From: Gammaproteobacteria bacterium
GTDB lineage: Bacteria > Pseudomonadota > Gammaproteobacteria > Burkholderiales > Gallionellaceae
Assembly: GCA_018813765.1 (NCBI GenBank)
Contig: JAHJBC010000008.1
Span: forward strand, 1-64,000
Reading direction: 5' to 3'
DNA length: 64,000 bases
Part shown: piece by piece, positions 15,686-27,053 of the stretch
How the letters are laid out: every line of letters begins with the position of its first letter
Numbering within the stretch: position 1 is the first letter of the stretch
Notes under the pieces: model-generated
Database searches by the model: none
What the model saw: only the letters and a program-made list of their open reading frames with translations
What the model was told of the DNA's origin: nothing
Made by a program: the position numbers and the translations under genes

Positions 15686-15959
15686 ATGAAAGCTGAATAC
15701 GATTTTTCCAAAGCCAAGCGCGAAGAACGTGCCGCACCTTGCAAAGCTGAAAGCCGAAAACACAGCGGGCAAAACGCGTGTCATCATGTATCTGGATGCT
15801 TCGGTGGTGCAGGCTTTCCGCAATCAGGCCGAAGCGGAAGGGAAGGGCTTCCAGACGCTCATCAACGATGCGTTGCGCCGCGTCATCTCTCAAAGCGGTG
15901 AGCCGATGACAGAAGAACGGTTGCGGCAGATCATTCGTGAAGAGATCAAGGCGGCGTAA
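15686..15959 (+). pseudogene. CopG/BrnA-like antitoxin, apparently frameshifted near 15728
   Basis: The first 14 codons from ATG 15686 read MKAEYDFSKAKREE, the typical start of BrnA/CopG-type antitoxins. The rest of the protein continues one base ahead, from about 15729: PHLAKLKAENTAGKTRVIMY, then LDASVVQAFRNQAEAEGKGFQTLINDALRR, a ribbon-helix-helix domain. Skipping one base at 15728 restores one protein of about 90 residues. Alternatively GTG at 15729 starts a 76-residue protein. AAGG upstream suits the 15686 start. No BrnT-type toxin precedes it; copy D of the dispersed repeat is there instead, so this is probably an orphan decayed antitoxin. Confidence 0.65.
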
Positions 15960-16194
15960 ATGTATTCCGATGCTGCCCCTTTTGGCAGTGCGTTTCGTTG
16001 ACCCGTTTCGTTGCGCAGGCAGCGTCGTAAATGCGTTGTTGTGAATATTATTTCTTGAATCGACCTTCATTTCTTGCTGCTTCCGGTGTTTTTGTCTTAC
16101 CAAGAATACCTTTTGGGACATTAATGATCTCGCTGCATTTCCATTTTATAATTGTGGTATTGTTTTATGACGTTCAAAAACACATGGAGGGCAT
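15960..16194. other. Intergenic region before the J-domain cluster
   Basis: These 235 bp are A+T-richer than the flanks and hold no recognised gene or repeat. The promoter of the 16195-19095 cluster presumably lies in the A+T-rich part (16130-16175), but I cannot place its boxes with confidence. Confidence 0.4.
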
Positions 16195-17055
16195 GTGAGC
16201 AGCAAGAAGTCGATGTATGAGATTTTGGAAGTTCTGCCTACAGCATCGCTCGAGGAGATCAAGGCGGCACACCGACGTTTGTCTTTTCGTGTGATATCCA
16301 ATGGTCAGGGTATGAGCCGCGAGGAATGCGAAACTCAACTAAAGTTTCTGGATGTGGCGCTGCATACTCTTTCCAACCCTTCGACGCGTGACGCATATGA
16401 CGCAGAGTTGGCTGTGCCCAGCTTGGAACTGGTTCCTTATGAGATGAAGGAAGCGACTCCCCAGAACGAGGTGCGGGCGCTTTCTCTGGCGACCGAGATC
16501 GAGGGTGCGTACAAGCTTGCAAAGGCGGAGATTCAGCCTGTCCCGGGCATGCTGGAGATGACTGCATCAACCGTGAATGCTTCATACCGGTCTATGAAAG
16601 TGGTATTGAGGGCCATAATAGGATTCACGATATTTGGAGTAGTGGTTATGTTGGGGCGTGGGGCCGTAGCTTCGCGTGAGGGTGGTGTAGTGATCACACC
16701 AGAGATGCGCTTGGCTGAAGAGAAGTTGATCATTCTGGAATATTACAAAAAATATGGCGAGAGACCTGCGAGTAGGGCAGAGGCAGAGTTCCTGGAGTTG
16801 GAGAATCGCCGCAAGGAAAATGAGGAGCGGGCTGCCGCGTTTGAAGAAAAGCGGCGTCAGGAGGAATACCAGCGCTTCGAGGATGAGTCCCGGCGGCAAG
16901 GGGATCAAATCCATGAGGAGCTGGTCAGGCAAGAGGCTTATGAGGAACGTCGCCGCTATTATGAGGAACAGGAAAATCGCCGCAAAGAAGAAGAGGCAAA
17001 GGAGGAGGAACGGATGCGCATACAGAGAGAATTGGATAGGTACAGGAACTACTAA
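16195..17055 (+). CDS. Degenerate J-domain membrane protein with charged coiled coil
   Basis: A 286-residue protein starting at GTG 16195 after GGAGGG. Residues 7-70 resemble a J-domain (YEILEVLPTASLEEIKAAHRRL...TLSNPSTRDAYDAEL), but the loop that should carry His-Pro-Asp does not, so stimulation of Hsp70 is unlikely. One membrane helix follows at about 139-157 (VLRAIIGFTIFGVVVMLG). The remaining C-terminal region is a highly charged coiled coil rich in Glu and Arg, reminiscent of translation-machinery or membrane scaffold tails. It heads a four-gene cluster with a lipoprotein, a true J-domain protein and another lipoprotein. Function is unknown. Confidence 0.7.
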   Translation: MSSKKSMYEILEVLPTASLEEIKAAHRRLSFRVISNGQGMSREECETQLKFLDVALHTLSNPSTRDAYDAELAVPSLELVPYEMKEATPQNEVRALSLATEIEGAYKLAKAEIQPVPGMLEMTASTVNASYRSMKVVLRAIIGFTIFGVVVMLGRGAVASREGGVVITPEMRLAEEKLIILEYYKKYGERPASRAEAEFLELENRRKENEERAAAFEEKRRQEEYQRFEDESRRQGDQIHEELVRQEAYEERRRYYEEQENRRKEEEAKEEERMRIQRELDRYRNY

Positions 17056-17073
17056 TTTGTTAGCGGGGAAGCC

Positions 17074-17442
17074 TTGAAAAATATGGTCAGTAGAATATGG
17101 AAGCTGGTTGCGGTAACGTGGATCGTGCTTGCTGTCACAAGCGGATGCACAAAGAAGGAGTCTCTCTATAGCGAGAAAGATTTTGTCGGAAAGTGGGAAT
17201 CGTCCAGAGTGACCACGCCCGTACATTTGTATGAAGACGGTGAATGGGAACTTATAACGGAGAGCGACGAGGTGCAGCAATATGGAGTTTGGCTGTATTC
17301 CGATAACAAGATTCTGTGGACCGTCAGGGTTAATGGCAAAATCCATCACGATCCTAATCCCGTATTGTCAGCGACTGCCAATGAATTTCAGTTGCGGGAG
17401 AAAGATGGCAGTGTAACGACCTTTCGCCGAATTGCACCCTAA
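17074..17442 (+). CDS. Small lipoprotein, unknown function
   Basis: The 122-residue product has a lipoprotein signal peptide: a basic start, the hydrophobic stretch LVAVTWIVLAVTSGC, and cysteine in the TSGC lipobox (about residue 26). The mature part is a small beta-rich domain (GKWESS, LYEDGEWEL, YGVWLYSDNKILWTV) of lipocalin-like or META-like appearance, not assigned. Start codons are TTG at 17074 (behind GGGGAAG) or ATG at 17083. It lies 18 bp after the degenerate J protein and 17 bp before the true J protein. Confidence 0.7.
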   Translation: MKNMVSRIWKLVAVTWIVLAVTSGCTKKESLYSEKDFVGKWESSRVTTPVHLYEDGEWELITESDEVQQYGVWLYSDNKILWTVRVNGKIHHDPNPVLSATANEFQLREKDGSVTTFRRIAP

Positions 17443-17459
17443 AGTATTGAGGGAAGAGC

Positions 17460-18413
17460 ATGCATAAGGGCGGGATGAAACGGGTCAGCTACTACGAGGT
17501 GCTGGAAGTCGACGAGAAAGCCAGTCCGGAGGTTATCAAGGCAGCATATAAGAGCTTGATGCAGCGTTACCATCCAGACCGGAATCCTGGTGATGCAGAA
17601 GCTGCTGAACGTTGTGTGCGGATTGCACAAGCCTATGCGGTGATTTCAGATGCAGATAAGCGAGCATCCTATGACCGTGAGCTGAATCGGTGTGTTGCTT
17701 CGGATGTCTCGGAGGCGCGCGTAAGGAACATATTGGCCGTGGCAGCACGAAAAGAAGATGAGGCAAGGTACAAGTGGCTATGGTTGTTGTTCATCCCTTT
17801 CGTCTTGGTGATTGCAGTTGTCTTTTTTTTGTACGGCACAAACCCGCCGATTGCAGTCGAGCCCAAACAGATCGCGTCCGCGCTGGCTGGAGATGAGCCC
17901 GGTGTACAGACGACCCCGACGATGGCTTATGCCATTCCTGTTGAAGCCAGAACCCTTCCATCCTTGTTCAATGATGTGAAAGTAATTTTGGTGATATCCA
18001 GCACGACAGATCAAACACCATCGGCCATTTCCAGCTATGAGTTATCGATTAAATCCATAAGTGTTGTGGCCGGAGATTTTGATCCGGACAAATATATGTC
18101 CTTCATGGAAAGCAACAGGGAATATATAGAACAGAAACTGATCGAGAAGCTGGCCGCGGCTGACCTTATGCATCTGATCGGGCCTGACGGCGAGCGATAC
18201 CTGAAGAGGCTCATTCTGGAGGAGCTCGCTGAAATTACCGGAGCAGGGCAAAATCTGTCCTCATCGTCCTCCCGCATGGATCGCTATGGCGCAGAAGATA
18301 TATTGCTGCCAGACTCCTTTAGCGTGACGCCACTTAATTCAGACGGCAAGCCTGGTTTTGTAGACATTTCAAATGGTGCTTTTGAAGCCGCTGGAGTGAT
18401 TGAAGACAAATGA
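17460..18413 (+). CDS. J-domain protein with one membrane helix
   Basis: A 317-residue protein. Residues 9-75 form a complete J-domain: YYEVLEVDEKASPEVIKAAYKSL followed by RYHPDRNPG, with the HPD tripeptide that stimulates DnaK-type Hsp70 ATPases. A membrane helix spans about 101-122 (WLWLLFIPFVLVIAVVFFLYG). The 190-residue C-terminal part has no recognisable G/F, zinc or substrate-binding region of classical DnaJ. It would face the periplasm if the J-domain is cytosolic. GAGGGAAGAG precedes the ATG. The next gene starts 37 bp after the stop. Confidence 0.8.
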   Translation: MHKGGMKRVSYYEVLEVDEKASPEVIKAAYKSLMQRYHPDRNPGDAEAAERCVRIAQAYAVISDADKRASYDRELNRCVASDVSEARVRNILAVAARKEDEARYKWLWLLFIPFVLVIAVVFFLYGTNPPIAVEPKQIASALAGDEPGVQTTPTMAYAIPVEARTLPSLFNDVKVILVISSTTDQTPSAISSYELSIKSISVVAGDFDPDKYMSFMESNREYIEQKLIEKLAAADLMHLIGPDGERYLKRLILEELAEITGAGQNLSSSSSRMDRYGAEDILLPDSFSVTPLNSDGKPGFVDISNGAFEAAGVIEDK

Positions 18414-18450
18414 GATACAGCGTTTCCAGAAACGTTACAAAAGGGGCGGT

Positions 18451-19095
18451 ATGAATATGCTTAGACGGCAATTGCTGGTTCTTGCTTTAATTCTGATCGG
18501 GATGAGTGCCTGTTCTCGCAATGAAGCACCAATAGTATCGGAAGCGATTAAGCAGGAGATCGAAGAATACGTTTCGGGTTTGGCTTGCATCTCGACCCGT
18601 GCTTTCCCCCATGAGGAAACATCAGGTTCCAGTTGCTATGAGTGTAAAAAGCTAATCGAGGCCGGACTGGTGGAAAAGGAGGTCATAAGCGGCGATGAAG
18701 GGTTTAGTACTTCTTCCAATAGCATCCGCTATTACCTGACAGATTACGGAGAAAGTGCTTATGTGCCCGGAACAGAAACGTTTGGCCCTGAAGGTCCGCA
18801 ATTTTGTTTCGGTAATCCTCGTTTGGCCAAAATCACCGGAACTTATGGCCCGGTAATGCTGGGAGGGGAAAAACACTTTGGCATAAGTATTCTTGTCCAA
18901 TTGGATGATCCAAATCCCTATTTGTTTGACTCGCGTGCCAATAAATTGGGAATCAAGTTACCCGACCCGGGAATGGTTGGAAAGCCGGTGTATTATCCTG
19001 AGCTAAACGTCACAGCGATATTTAACCCCAACAATCCGAATGATTTCTATCTTGATCCTTCAATGAGTATTGGGCCGATTGGGTCTTTGAAATAA
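18451..19095 (+). CDS. Lipoprotein, unknown function
   Basis: The 214-residue product begins with a lipoprotein signal peptide (LRRQLLVLALILIGMSAC) whose cysteine is about residue 21. The ATG at 18451 follows AAGGGGCGGT; the TTG at 18400 overlaps the upstream gene and is less likely. The mature part contains a CISTRAF...SSCYECKKL segment with several cysteines that could form disulfides in the periplasm. No known domain was recognised. It ends the cluster; the terminator at 19141 follows. Confidence 0.65.
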   Translation: MNMLRRQLLVLALILIGMSACSRNEAPIVSEAIKQEIEEYVSGLACISTRAFPHEETSGSSCYECKKLIEAGLVEKEVISGDEGFSTSSNSIRYYLTDYGESAYVPGTETFGPEGPQFCFGNPRLAKITGTYGPVMLGGEKHFGISILVQLDDPNPYLFDSRANKLGIKLPDPGMVGKPVYYPELNVTAIFNPNNPNDFYLDPSMSIGPIGSLK

Positions 19096-19140
19096 CCGGT
19101 TCGTAAATAACTGCACAATTTTACAGCGTGCCTTAATTGC

Positions 19141-19175
19141 TGAAGAAGCCCGCATTTCGCGGGCTTCTTCTTTTT
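19141..19175 (+). terminator. Rho-independent terminator of the J-domain/lipoprotein cluster
   Basis: GAAGAAGCCCGC-ATTTC-GCGGGCTTCTTC forms a perfect 12-bp stem followed by a T-run. It is 46 bp beyond the last lipoprotein gene and 20 bp from the end of the convergent aconitase gene. Confidence 0.9.
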
Positions 19176-19195
19176 CTACACTATAAGCCGGACGC

Positions 19196-22063
<2,868 letters not shown>

Positions 22064-22130
22064 GGCAACCTCCGGATGTAAGACAATGGGATAGCGCGAT
22101 TATAGGCTTGCTCATCCGGGTTGCGTTGAA

Positions 22131-24641
22131 ATGGCATCACCCAGAGCATGGCTTCGGCAGCGGAGACTGATTTCGGTTAGCATTGCGGGAAAGACAGAAC
22201 GCCCGAAGATCACCTTGCCCATTATCTGGAATATTCCCCTCGTGTTGCTTTCCGTGCTGGTGGCGATAGCCGGTTCGCTCACGGCGCTCGCCCATGCGCA
22301 ACGCATGCGCGAGACCCACGGCCGGACAGCGCTGTTGTGGATGGTGACGGGCAGCATCACGCTGGGACTGGCCGTATGGTCCATGCACTTCATCGGCATG
22401 CTGGCATTCCATCTGCCGATCCCGATCACCTATGACTTGGCGCTGACCCTGCTTTCCGTCATTCCGGTGGATGCTGCCGCCCTGCTGGGATTCTGGGTGC
22501 TGCGCGAGCAGCATGTGAGCATCAGCCGGCTGGCGCTGGTTGGCCTGTTGATGGGCTTGGGCATCAGCGCCATGCATTACACCGGCATGGCGGCGCTGAG
22601 GATGTCTCCCGCCATCAACTACGATCCGCAGATAGTGGCGTTGTCTTTGGCAATCGCCGTCATCGCTTCATGGGGCGCGCTGCTGATGATGTACCGGGGC
22701 GACCATGTCAGGTTGCCGATTTGGCCGCGTTATTTGCTGGGCGCCTCCATCATGGGGCTCGCGATCTCCGGCATGCATTACACCGGCATGGCGGGCGTGC
22801 ATGTCCAGCCGGGCAGCATCTGTCTCGCCGGTAGCGTGTATATCGAGCCCAACGTGCTGGCTGTGCTGGTGGCATCGTCCTCGCTGTTCTGGTTCGGGGG
22901 CGGCATCCTCGCCGTGCTGTTCGACCAGCACATGGAACGGAAGAACGAGATCATGCTGCGGCAGAGCATCGCCCTCAGCGAATCGCTGCTGCAGGCCATG
23001 CCGGTGCCGGTGTTCTACAAGGATGCACAGGGCCGCTATGCCGGATGCAACAGTGCCTTTACGGATTTCCTGGGGAAGACGCGGGACGAGATCGTCGGCA
23101 AGACCGTGTTCGAGGTCTCGCCGCAGAGTTTTGCCGGTGTGTACCGCGACAAGGATCTGGAACTGCTCGACGATCCGGTCGGCGTGCAGGTCTATGAGAG
23201 CCAGGTCAAGCACTGTGACAGCACGGTGCACGATGTGGTGTTCCACAAGGCGCGCATGGTGGGCGAGGACGGCAGACCGAGCGGCATCATCGGCGTGATA
23301 CTCGACATCACCGACCGCAAGCTGGCGGAACGGCAGATACACCAGTTGGCCTTCTACGACCCGCTCACCGAGTTGCCCAACCGGCGCCTGCTGATCGAGC
23401 GACTGCACCAGGAATTCGCCATGGGGGCGCGCACCGGCCAGCACGGCGCGATCCTGTTCCTCGATCTGGACAACTTCAAGACGCTCAACGACACCAAGGG
23501 GCACGACATCGGCGACCTGTTGCTGATCGAGGTGGCGAAACGACTGGCCTTATGTGTGCGTGACGGCGACACCGTCGCCCGGCTGGGCGGCGACGAGTTC
23601 GTGGTGGTGCTGGAATCGCTGGATATGATCGCCTCCGACGCAGCGACACAGGCAGAACATGTGGCGGAAAAGATTCGCGAAACCCTGAGCGAGCCCTACA
23701 TCCTCAATCAACACCAATACCATTCCACTCCCAGCATCGGCATCGCGCTGTTTCGCGGCTACCAGGACAGCCTGGACAATCTGCTCAAATATGCCGACAC
23801 CGCCATGTACCAGGCCAAGACGGCGGGGCGCAATGCCATACGTTTCTATGATCCCGAGATGCAATCCGCCATCGAGGCGCGCGCCGATCTGGAAGAGGAG
23901 TTGCGCAAGGCGATCGCCCAGCAGCAGTTCCGCCTGCATTACCAGATACAGGTCGACAGCCTGGGGCGCGCATTGGGGGCGGAAGTCCTGCTGCGCTGGG
24001 AACATCCGGCCAGCGGGCTGATGCCGCCCATGCAATTCATCCCGCTGGCGGAAGATACCGGCCTGATCGTGCCGATCGGACTTTGGGTGCTGCACACCGC
24101 CTGCGCCCAACTGGCGGCATGGCAGCACGATGCGTTGACGCGAGATCTGACCCTGGCTGTGAACGTCAGCGCCCGGCAGTTCCGCCAGCCCGGTTTCGTC
24201 GGACAGGTGCAGCGCATCCTGGTGGAAAGCGGTGCCAAGCCTTCGCACCTGAAGCTGGAAATGACCGAAAGCACGGTGCTGGAGAATGTTGAAGACACCA
24301 TCGCCAGGATGCGCGAACTGAAATTGCTGGGCGTGAGCTTCTCGATGGACGACTTCGGCACCGGCTATTCCTCGCTGCAATACCTCAAGCGCCTGCCGCT
24401 GGATCAGATAAAGATCGACCGCTCCTTCGTGCGCGACATCGCCAGCGATCCCAACGATGCCGCCATCGTGCAGACCATCATCGCGATGAGCGAGGCGCTG
24501 GGGCTGGACGTCATCGCAGAGGGCGTCGAGACCGAAGCGCAGCGCGACTTCCTCGACCGACACGGTTGCCACTCATTCCAGGGATATATGTTCGGCAAGC
24601 CCTTGCCGCTGGAACAGTTCGAAGCGATGCTGCAGGCTTAG
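22131..24641 (+). CDS. MHYT-PAS-GGDEF-EAL cyclic-di-GMP protein
   Basis: An 836-residue inner-membrane protein. Residues about 35-260 are a seven-helix MHYT sensor with the repeated SMHFIGM, AMHYTGM and GMHYTGM motifs, which probably bind metal and sense O2, CO or NO. A PAS domain follows (about 275-400). GGDEF is intact at 486-490 with the inhibitory RxxD site (RDGD) five residues upstream. The EAL domain (about 580-830) has EVLLRW in place of EALxRW, plus KLEMTES, DDFGTGYSSL and EGVET. Both synthesis and hydrolysis of c-di-GMP look possible. Start codons are ATG 22131 or TTG 22215; neither has a strong ribosome-binding site. It is convergent with selU, the stops overlapping. Confidence 0.9.
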   Translation: MASPRAWLRQRRLISVSIAGKTERPKITLPIIWNIPLVLLSVLVAIAGSLTALAHAQRMRETHGRTALLWMVTGSITLGLAVWSMHFIGMLAFHLPIPITYDLALTLLSVIPVDAAALLGFWVLREQHVSISRLALVGLLMGLGISAMHYTGMAALRMSPAINYDPQIVALSLAIAVIASWGALLMMYRGDHVRLPIWPRYLLGASIMGLAISGMHYTGMAGVHVQPGSICLAGSVYIEPNVLAVLVASSSLFWFGGGILAVLFDQHMERKNEIMLRQSIALSESLLQAMPVPVFYKDAQGRYAGCNSAFTDFLGKTRDEIVGKTVFEVSPQSFAGVYRDKDLELLDDPVGVQVYESQVKHCDSTVHDVVFHKARMVGEDGRPSGIIGVILDITDRKLAERQIHQLAFYDPLTELPNRRLLIERLHQEFAMGARTGQHGAILFLDLDNFKTLNDTKGHDIGDLLLIEVAKRLALCVRDGDTVARLGGDEFVVVLESLDMIASDAATQAEHVAEKIRETLSEPYILNQHQYHSTPSIGIALFRGYQDSLDNLLKYADTAMYQAKTAGRNAIRFYDPEMQSAIEARADLEEELRKAIAQQQFRLHYQIQVDSLGRALGAEVLLRWEHPASGLMPPMQFIPLAEDTGLIVPIGLWVLHTACAQLAAWQHDALTRDLTLAVNVSARQFRQPGFVGQVQRILVESGAKPSHLKLEMTESTVLENVEDTIARMRELKLLGVSFSMDDFGTGYSSLQYLKRLPLDQIKIDRSFVRDIASDPNDAAIVQTIIAMSEALGLDVIAEGVETEAQRDFLDRHGCHSFQGYMFGKPLPLEQFEAMLQA

Positions 24642-25678
24642 ACAGCGAGCGCAACTGCGGCGCGCAGTGCTTCTTCATCCAGGCTGTCGAGTTTCAAGAT
24701 CCTGGCATTTTCCAGATGGACGAAGTTGTGTCCGGTGGAACGCAGGTAGGCCGGGTCGTAATGCTGGACCAGCAGTTTCTCCACCAGTTCTTCCCAGTTT
24801 CCCTGTTCCGCCAGTTGCTGCCAGTGGTCCAGCACCTGGCGGCCGTGCAGCGGCATCAGCGGGGTGAGGCGCTGGACGAGCAGGGCGGGATCGCTGAGGA
24901 AATGGGCATAGTCTTCCATCAGCAATTGCACGCGGGCGTGGACCGGTGCCTCGATCAGCAGGCAGTCCGAGGCGCGCATCTTCGTCAGCAGCACTTCCGG
25001 CGTGCTGAGCACGCCAATCTTCTTGCTCTCCGCTTCCACGAACACCGGGCGATTGGAGTCGCAGCGGCGCAACACATCCCAGATGCGGCTCTCGAACATC
25101 TTTTGCGCAGGTTGCGGCTCGTCGGGCAGGTTGCCGAGCAGCGAGCCGCGATGTTGTGCCAGCGCTTCCAGATCAAGAACTTGTTCCCCCTGTTCCTGCA
25201 GCGCATGCAGGAAACGGCTCTTGCCTGAACCGGTGGGGCCGCACACCACGCGGAATTGCAGGGGCTCTGGCAGGGTGTCCAGATCGGCCAGCACCTGGCG
25301 GCGGTAGTTCTTGTAACCGCCTTCCAGCCTGCTGGTGGACCAGCCGACCTGGGCGAGGATATGCGCCATCGCGCCGCTGCGCTGGCCGCCGCGCCAGCAA
25401 TAAACCAGCGGCTTCCATTGTTTTGGCTTGTCCTTGAAAATGTTTTCCAGATGATCGGCGATATTGCGCGCGATGAGCGCCGCGCCGCGCTTCTTCGCCA
25501 CGAAGGGCGAGTCCTGCACGTAAAGCGTGCCGACCTCGGCGCGTTGTTCGTTGTCCAGCACGGGCGCGCTGATGGCGCCTGGGATGTGGTCTTCGGCATA
25601 TTCTGCGGGCGAACGCACGTCGATGATTTCGTCGAAATCGGCGAGTTGTGATACGGTGGCGACCCTCGGATTTTGCAT
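24638..25678 (-). CDS. selU: tRNA 2-selenouridine synthase
   Basis: SelU (MnmH/YbbB) uses selenophosphate to convert 2-thiouridine at the wobble position of certain tRNAs to 2-selenouridine through a geranylated intermediate. The 346-residue protein has an N-terminal rhodanese domain (IIDVRSPAEYAEDHIPGAI; catalytic Cys in VYCWRGGQRSGAMAH) and a C-terminal P-loop domain (CGPTGSGKSRFLHAL). The ATG at 25678 begins MQNPRVATV. It is divergent from selD, which supplies the selenophosphate; 137 bp of repeat-containing sequence separates the two. Confidence 0.95.
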   Translation of the reverse strand: MQNPRVATVSQLADFDEIIDVRSPAEYAEDHIPGAISAPVLDNEQRAEVGTLYVQDSPFVAKKRGAALIARNIADHLENIFKDKPKQWKPLVYCWRGGQRSGAMAHILAQVGWSTSRLEGGYKNYRRQVLADLDTLPEPLQFRVVCGPTGSGKSRFLHALQEQGEQVLDLEALAQHRGSLLGNLPDEPQPAQKMFESRIWDVLRRCDSNRPVFVEAESKKIGVLSTPEVLLTKMRASDCLLIEAPVHARVQLLMEDYAHFLSDPALLVQRLTPLMPLHGRQVLDHWQQLAEQGNWEELVEKLLVQHYDPAYLRSTGHNFVHLENARILKLDSLDEEALRAAVALAV

Positions 25679-25691
25679 GTTTTTGTTTTTG

Positions 25692-25793
25692 CCACAGAGA
25701 GCACAGAGTTCACAGAGAGGAACGGCGGAAACCAATAGATCTGATTCGCTTATCCGGGGTGGGTTCTCTCTGTGATCTCTGTGTCCTCTGTGG
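25692..25793. repeat. Inverted repeat of CACAGAG units between selU and selD
   Basis: CCACAGAGAGCACAGAGTTC plus ACAGAGAG is mirrored by CTCTCTGTGATCTCTGTGTC plus CTCTGTGG, with about 45 bp between. This is a common dispersed intergenic repeat type. It occupies almost the entire selU-selD promoter region. Confidence 0.75.
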
Positions 25794-25815
25794 CTAAATT
25801 TAAGGTTTTTAGAAA

Positions 25816-26859
25816 ATGACTGAAGCAATAAAACTGACCCAATACTCACACGGCGGCGGCTGCGGCTGCAAGATCGCTCCCGCCGTATTGCACGAGATGC
25901 TCGCGGCCTTGCCACGCCCGCCATCTTACCCGAACCTGCTGGTCGGCACCGAAAGCAGCGACGATGCCGCTGTCTATAAACTCAACGATTCGCAGGCCGT
26001 GGTCGTCACCACCGACTTCTTTATGCCCATCGTGGACGACGCGCGCGACTTCGGCCGCATCGCCGCCACCAACGCGCTGTCCGATGTTTACGCGATGGGT
26101 GGCACGCCCATCCTCGCGCTGGCGGTGGTGGGCATGCCCATCAACAAGCTGCCGCTGGACACCATCCGCGAGATATTGGCGGGCGGCGAATCGGTATGCC
26201 TGGAAGCGGGTATCCCGGTGGCGGGCGGCCATTCCATCGACGCGCCGGAACCGATCTACGGTCTGGTCGGAGTCGGCGTGGTGCATCCCGACCATCTCAA
26301 ACGCAACGATGGTGCACAGGAAGGCGATGTGCTCATTCTCGGCAAGCCGCTGGGCGTGGGCGTGCTGAGTGCGGCATTGAAGAAAGGTGAACTGAGTGCG
26401 GAAGGTTATCGCCAGATGGTAGATACCGCCACGCAACTCAATCGCGTCGGTGCCACGCTGGCGAGCATGCCTGCCGTGCATTCGATGACCGATGTGACCG
26501 GCTTCGCGCTGTTGGGCCATCTGCTGGAGACTTGCCGTGGCTCGAAGCTGGGCGCGGAAGTGGATTTCAAATCGTTGCCGGTGTTGTCGGTGGCGCTGCA
26601 ACTGGCGGAGCAGGGCTACAGCACCGGCGCAGCGGACCGCAACTGGACCAGCTACGGCGCCGAGGTCGATCTGCCGCAGGGTTTCCCGGAATGGCAGCGC
26701 AAGCTGTTGTGCGACCCGCAGACCAGCGGCGGCCTGCTGGTGGCCTGTGCGGCAAGGGAGGCGGACAAGGTGCTGGCGACATTCCACGAGCAGGGCTTTG
26801 TGGCGGCGAGTGTGATCGGCAGGATGACGGCCGGGGATGCGCGCGTCAGAATTTCCTGA
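25816..26859 (+). CDS. selD: Selenide, water dikinase
   Basis: SelD makes selenophosphate from selenide and ATP, the selenium donor for SelU and for selenocysteine synthesis. The 347-residue protein has the N-terminal catalytic loop HGGGCGCKI with C16 and K19 (a cysteine rather than selenocysteine enzyme). It also shows the ATP-binding segments VVVTTDFFMPIVDD, NALSDVYAMGG and CDPQTSGGLLV. It pairs with selU; selA and selB are not in the window. Confidence 0.95.
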   Translation: MTEAIKLTQYSHGGGCGCKIAPAVLHEMLAALPRPPSYPNLLVGTESSDDAAVYKLNDSQAVVVTTDFFMPIVDDARDFGRIAATNALSDVYAMGGTPILALAVVGMPINKLPLDTIREILAGGESVCLEAGIPVAGGHSIDAPEPIYGLVGVGVVHPDHLKRNDGAQEGDVLILGKPLGVGVLSAALKKGELSAEGYRQMVDTATQLNRVGATLASMPAVHSMTDVTGFALLGHLLETCRGSKLGAEVDFKSLPVLSVALQLAEQGYSTGAADRNWTSYGAEVDLPQGFPEWQRKLLCDPQTSGGLLVACAAREADKVLATFHEQGFVAASVIGRMTAGDARVRIS

Positions 26860-26875
26860 CGCTAGTGCGTAGCAT

Positions 26876-26947
26876 GTAGGATGGGTTGAGGCGTAGCCGA
26901 TACCCATCAGTCGGCCGATGGGTATCGCTACGTTCAACCCATCCTAC
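26876..26947. repeat. Dispersed inverted repeat after selD
   Basis: GTAGGATGGGTTGAGGCGTA plus GCCGATACCCATC is mirrored by GATGGGTATCGCTACGTTCA plus ACCCATCCTACG. The arms are imperfectly complementary across a short loop, forming one long hairpin of a widespread intergenic type. Confidence 0.8.
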
Positions 26948-26963
26948 GGCTGAAAAAGCGTCT

Positions 26964-27036
26964 GTCCACGAAATACACGAAAACACACGAACGAATCGTT
27001 ATTGAGTTGTTCGTGCTTTTCGTGCCTTTCGTGGAC
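26964..27036. repeat. Inverted repeat of CACGAAA units
   Basis: GTCCACGAAATACACGAAAA plus CACACGAA is mirrored by TTCGTGCTTTTCGTGCCTTT plus CGTGGAC. It is similar in style to the CACAGAG repeat at 25692 and lies between the selD repeat and the ankyrin gene. Confidence 0.75.
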
Positions 27037-27053
27037 TAATCAGGGTTTTGGAT

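Noticed and set aside
26876-27036. Two adjacent repeats considered as a CRISPR-like array
   Set aside because: They are two different inverted repeats, each a single long hairpin, with no regular repeat-spacer pattern and no cas genes.
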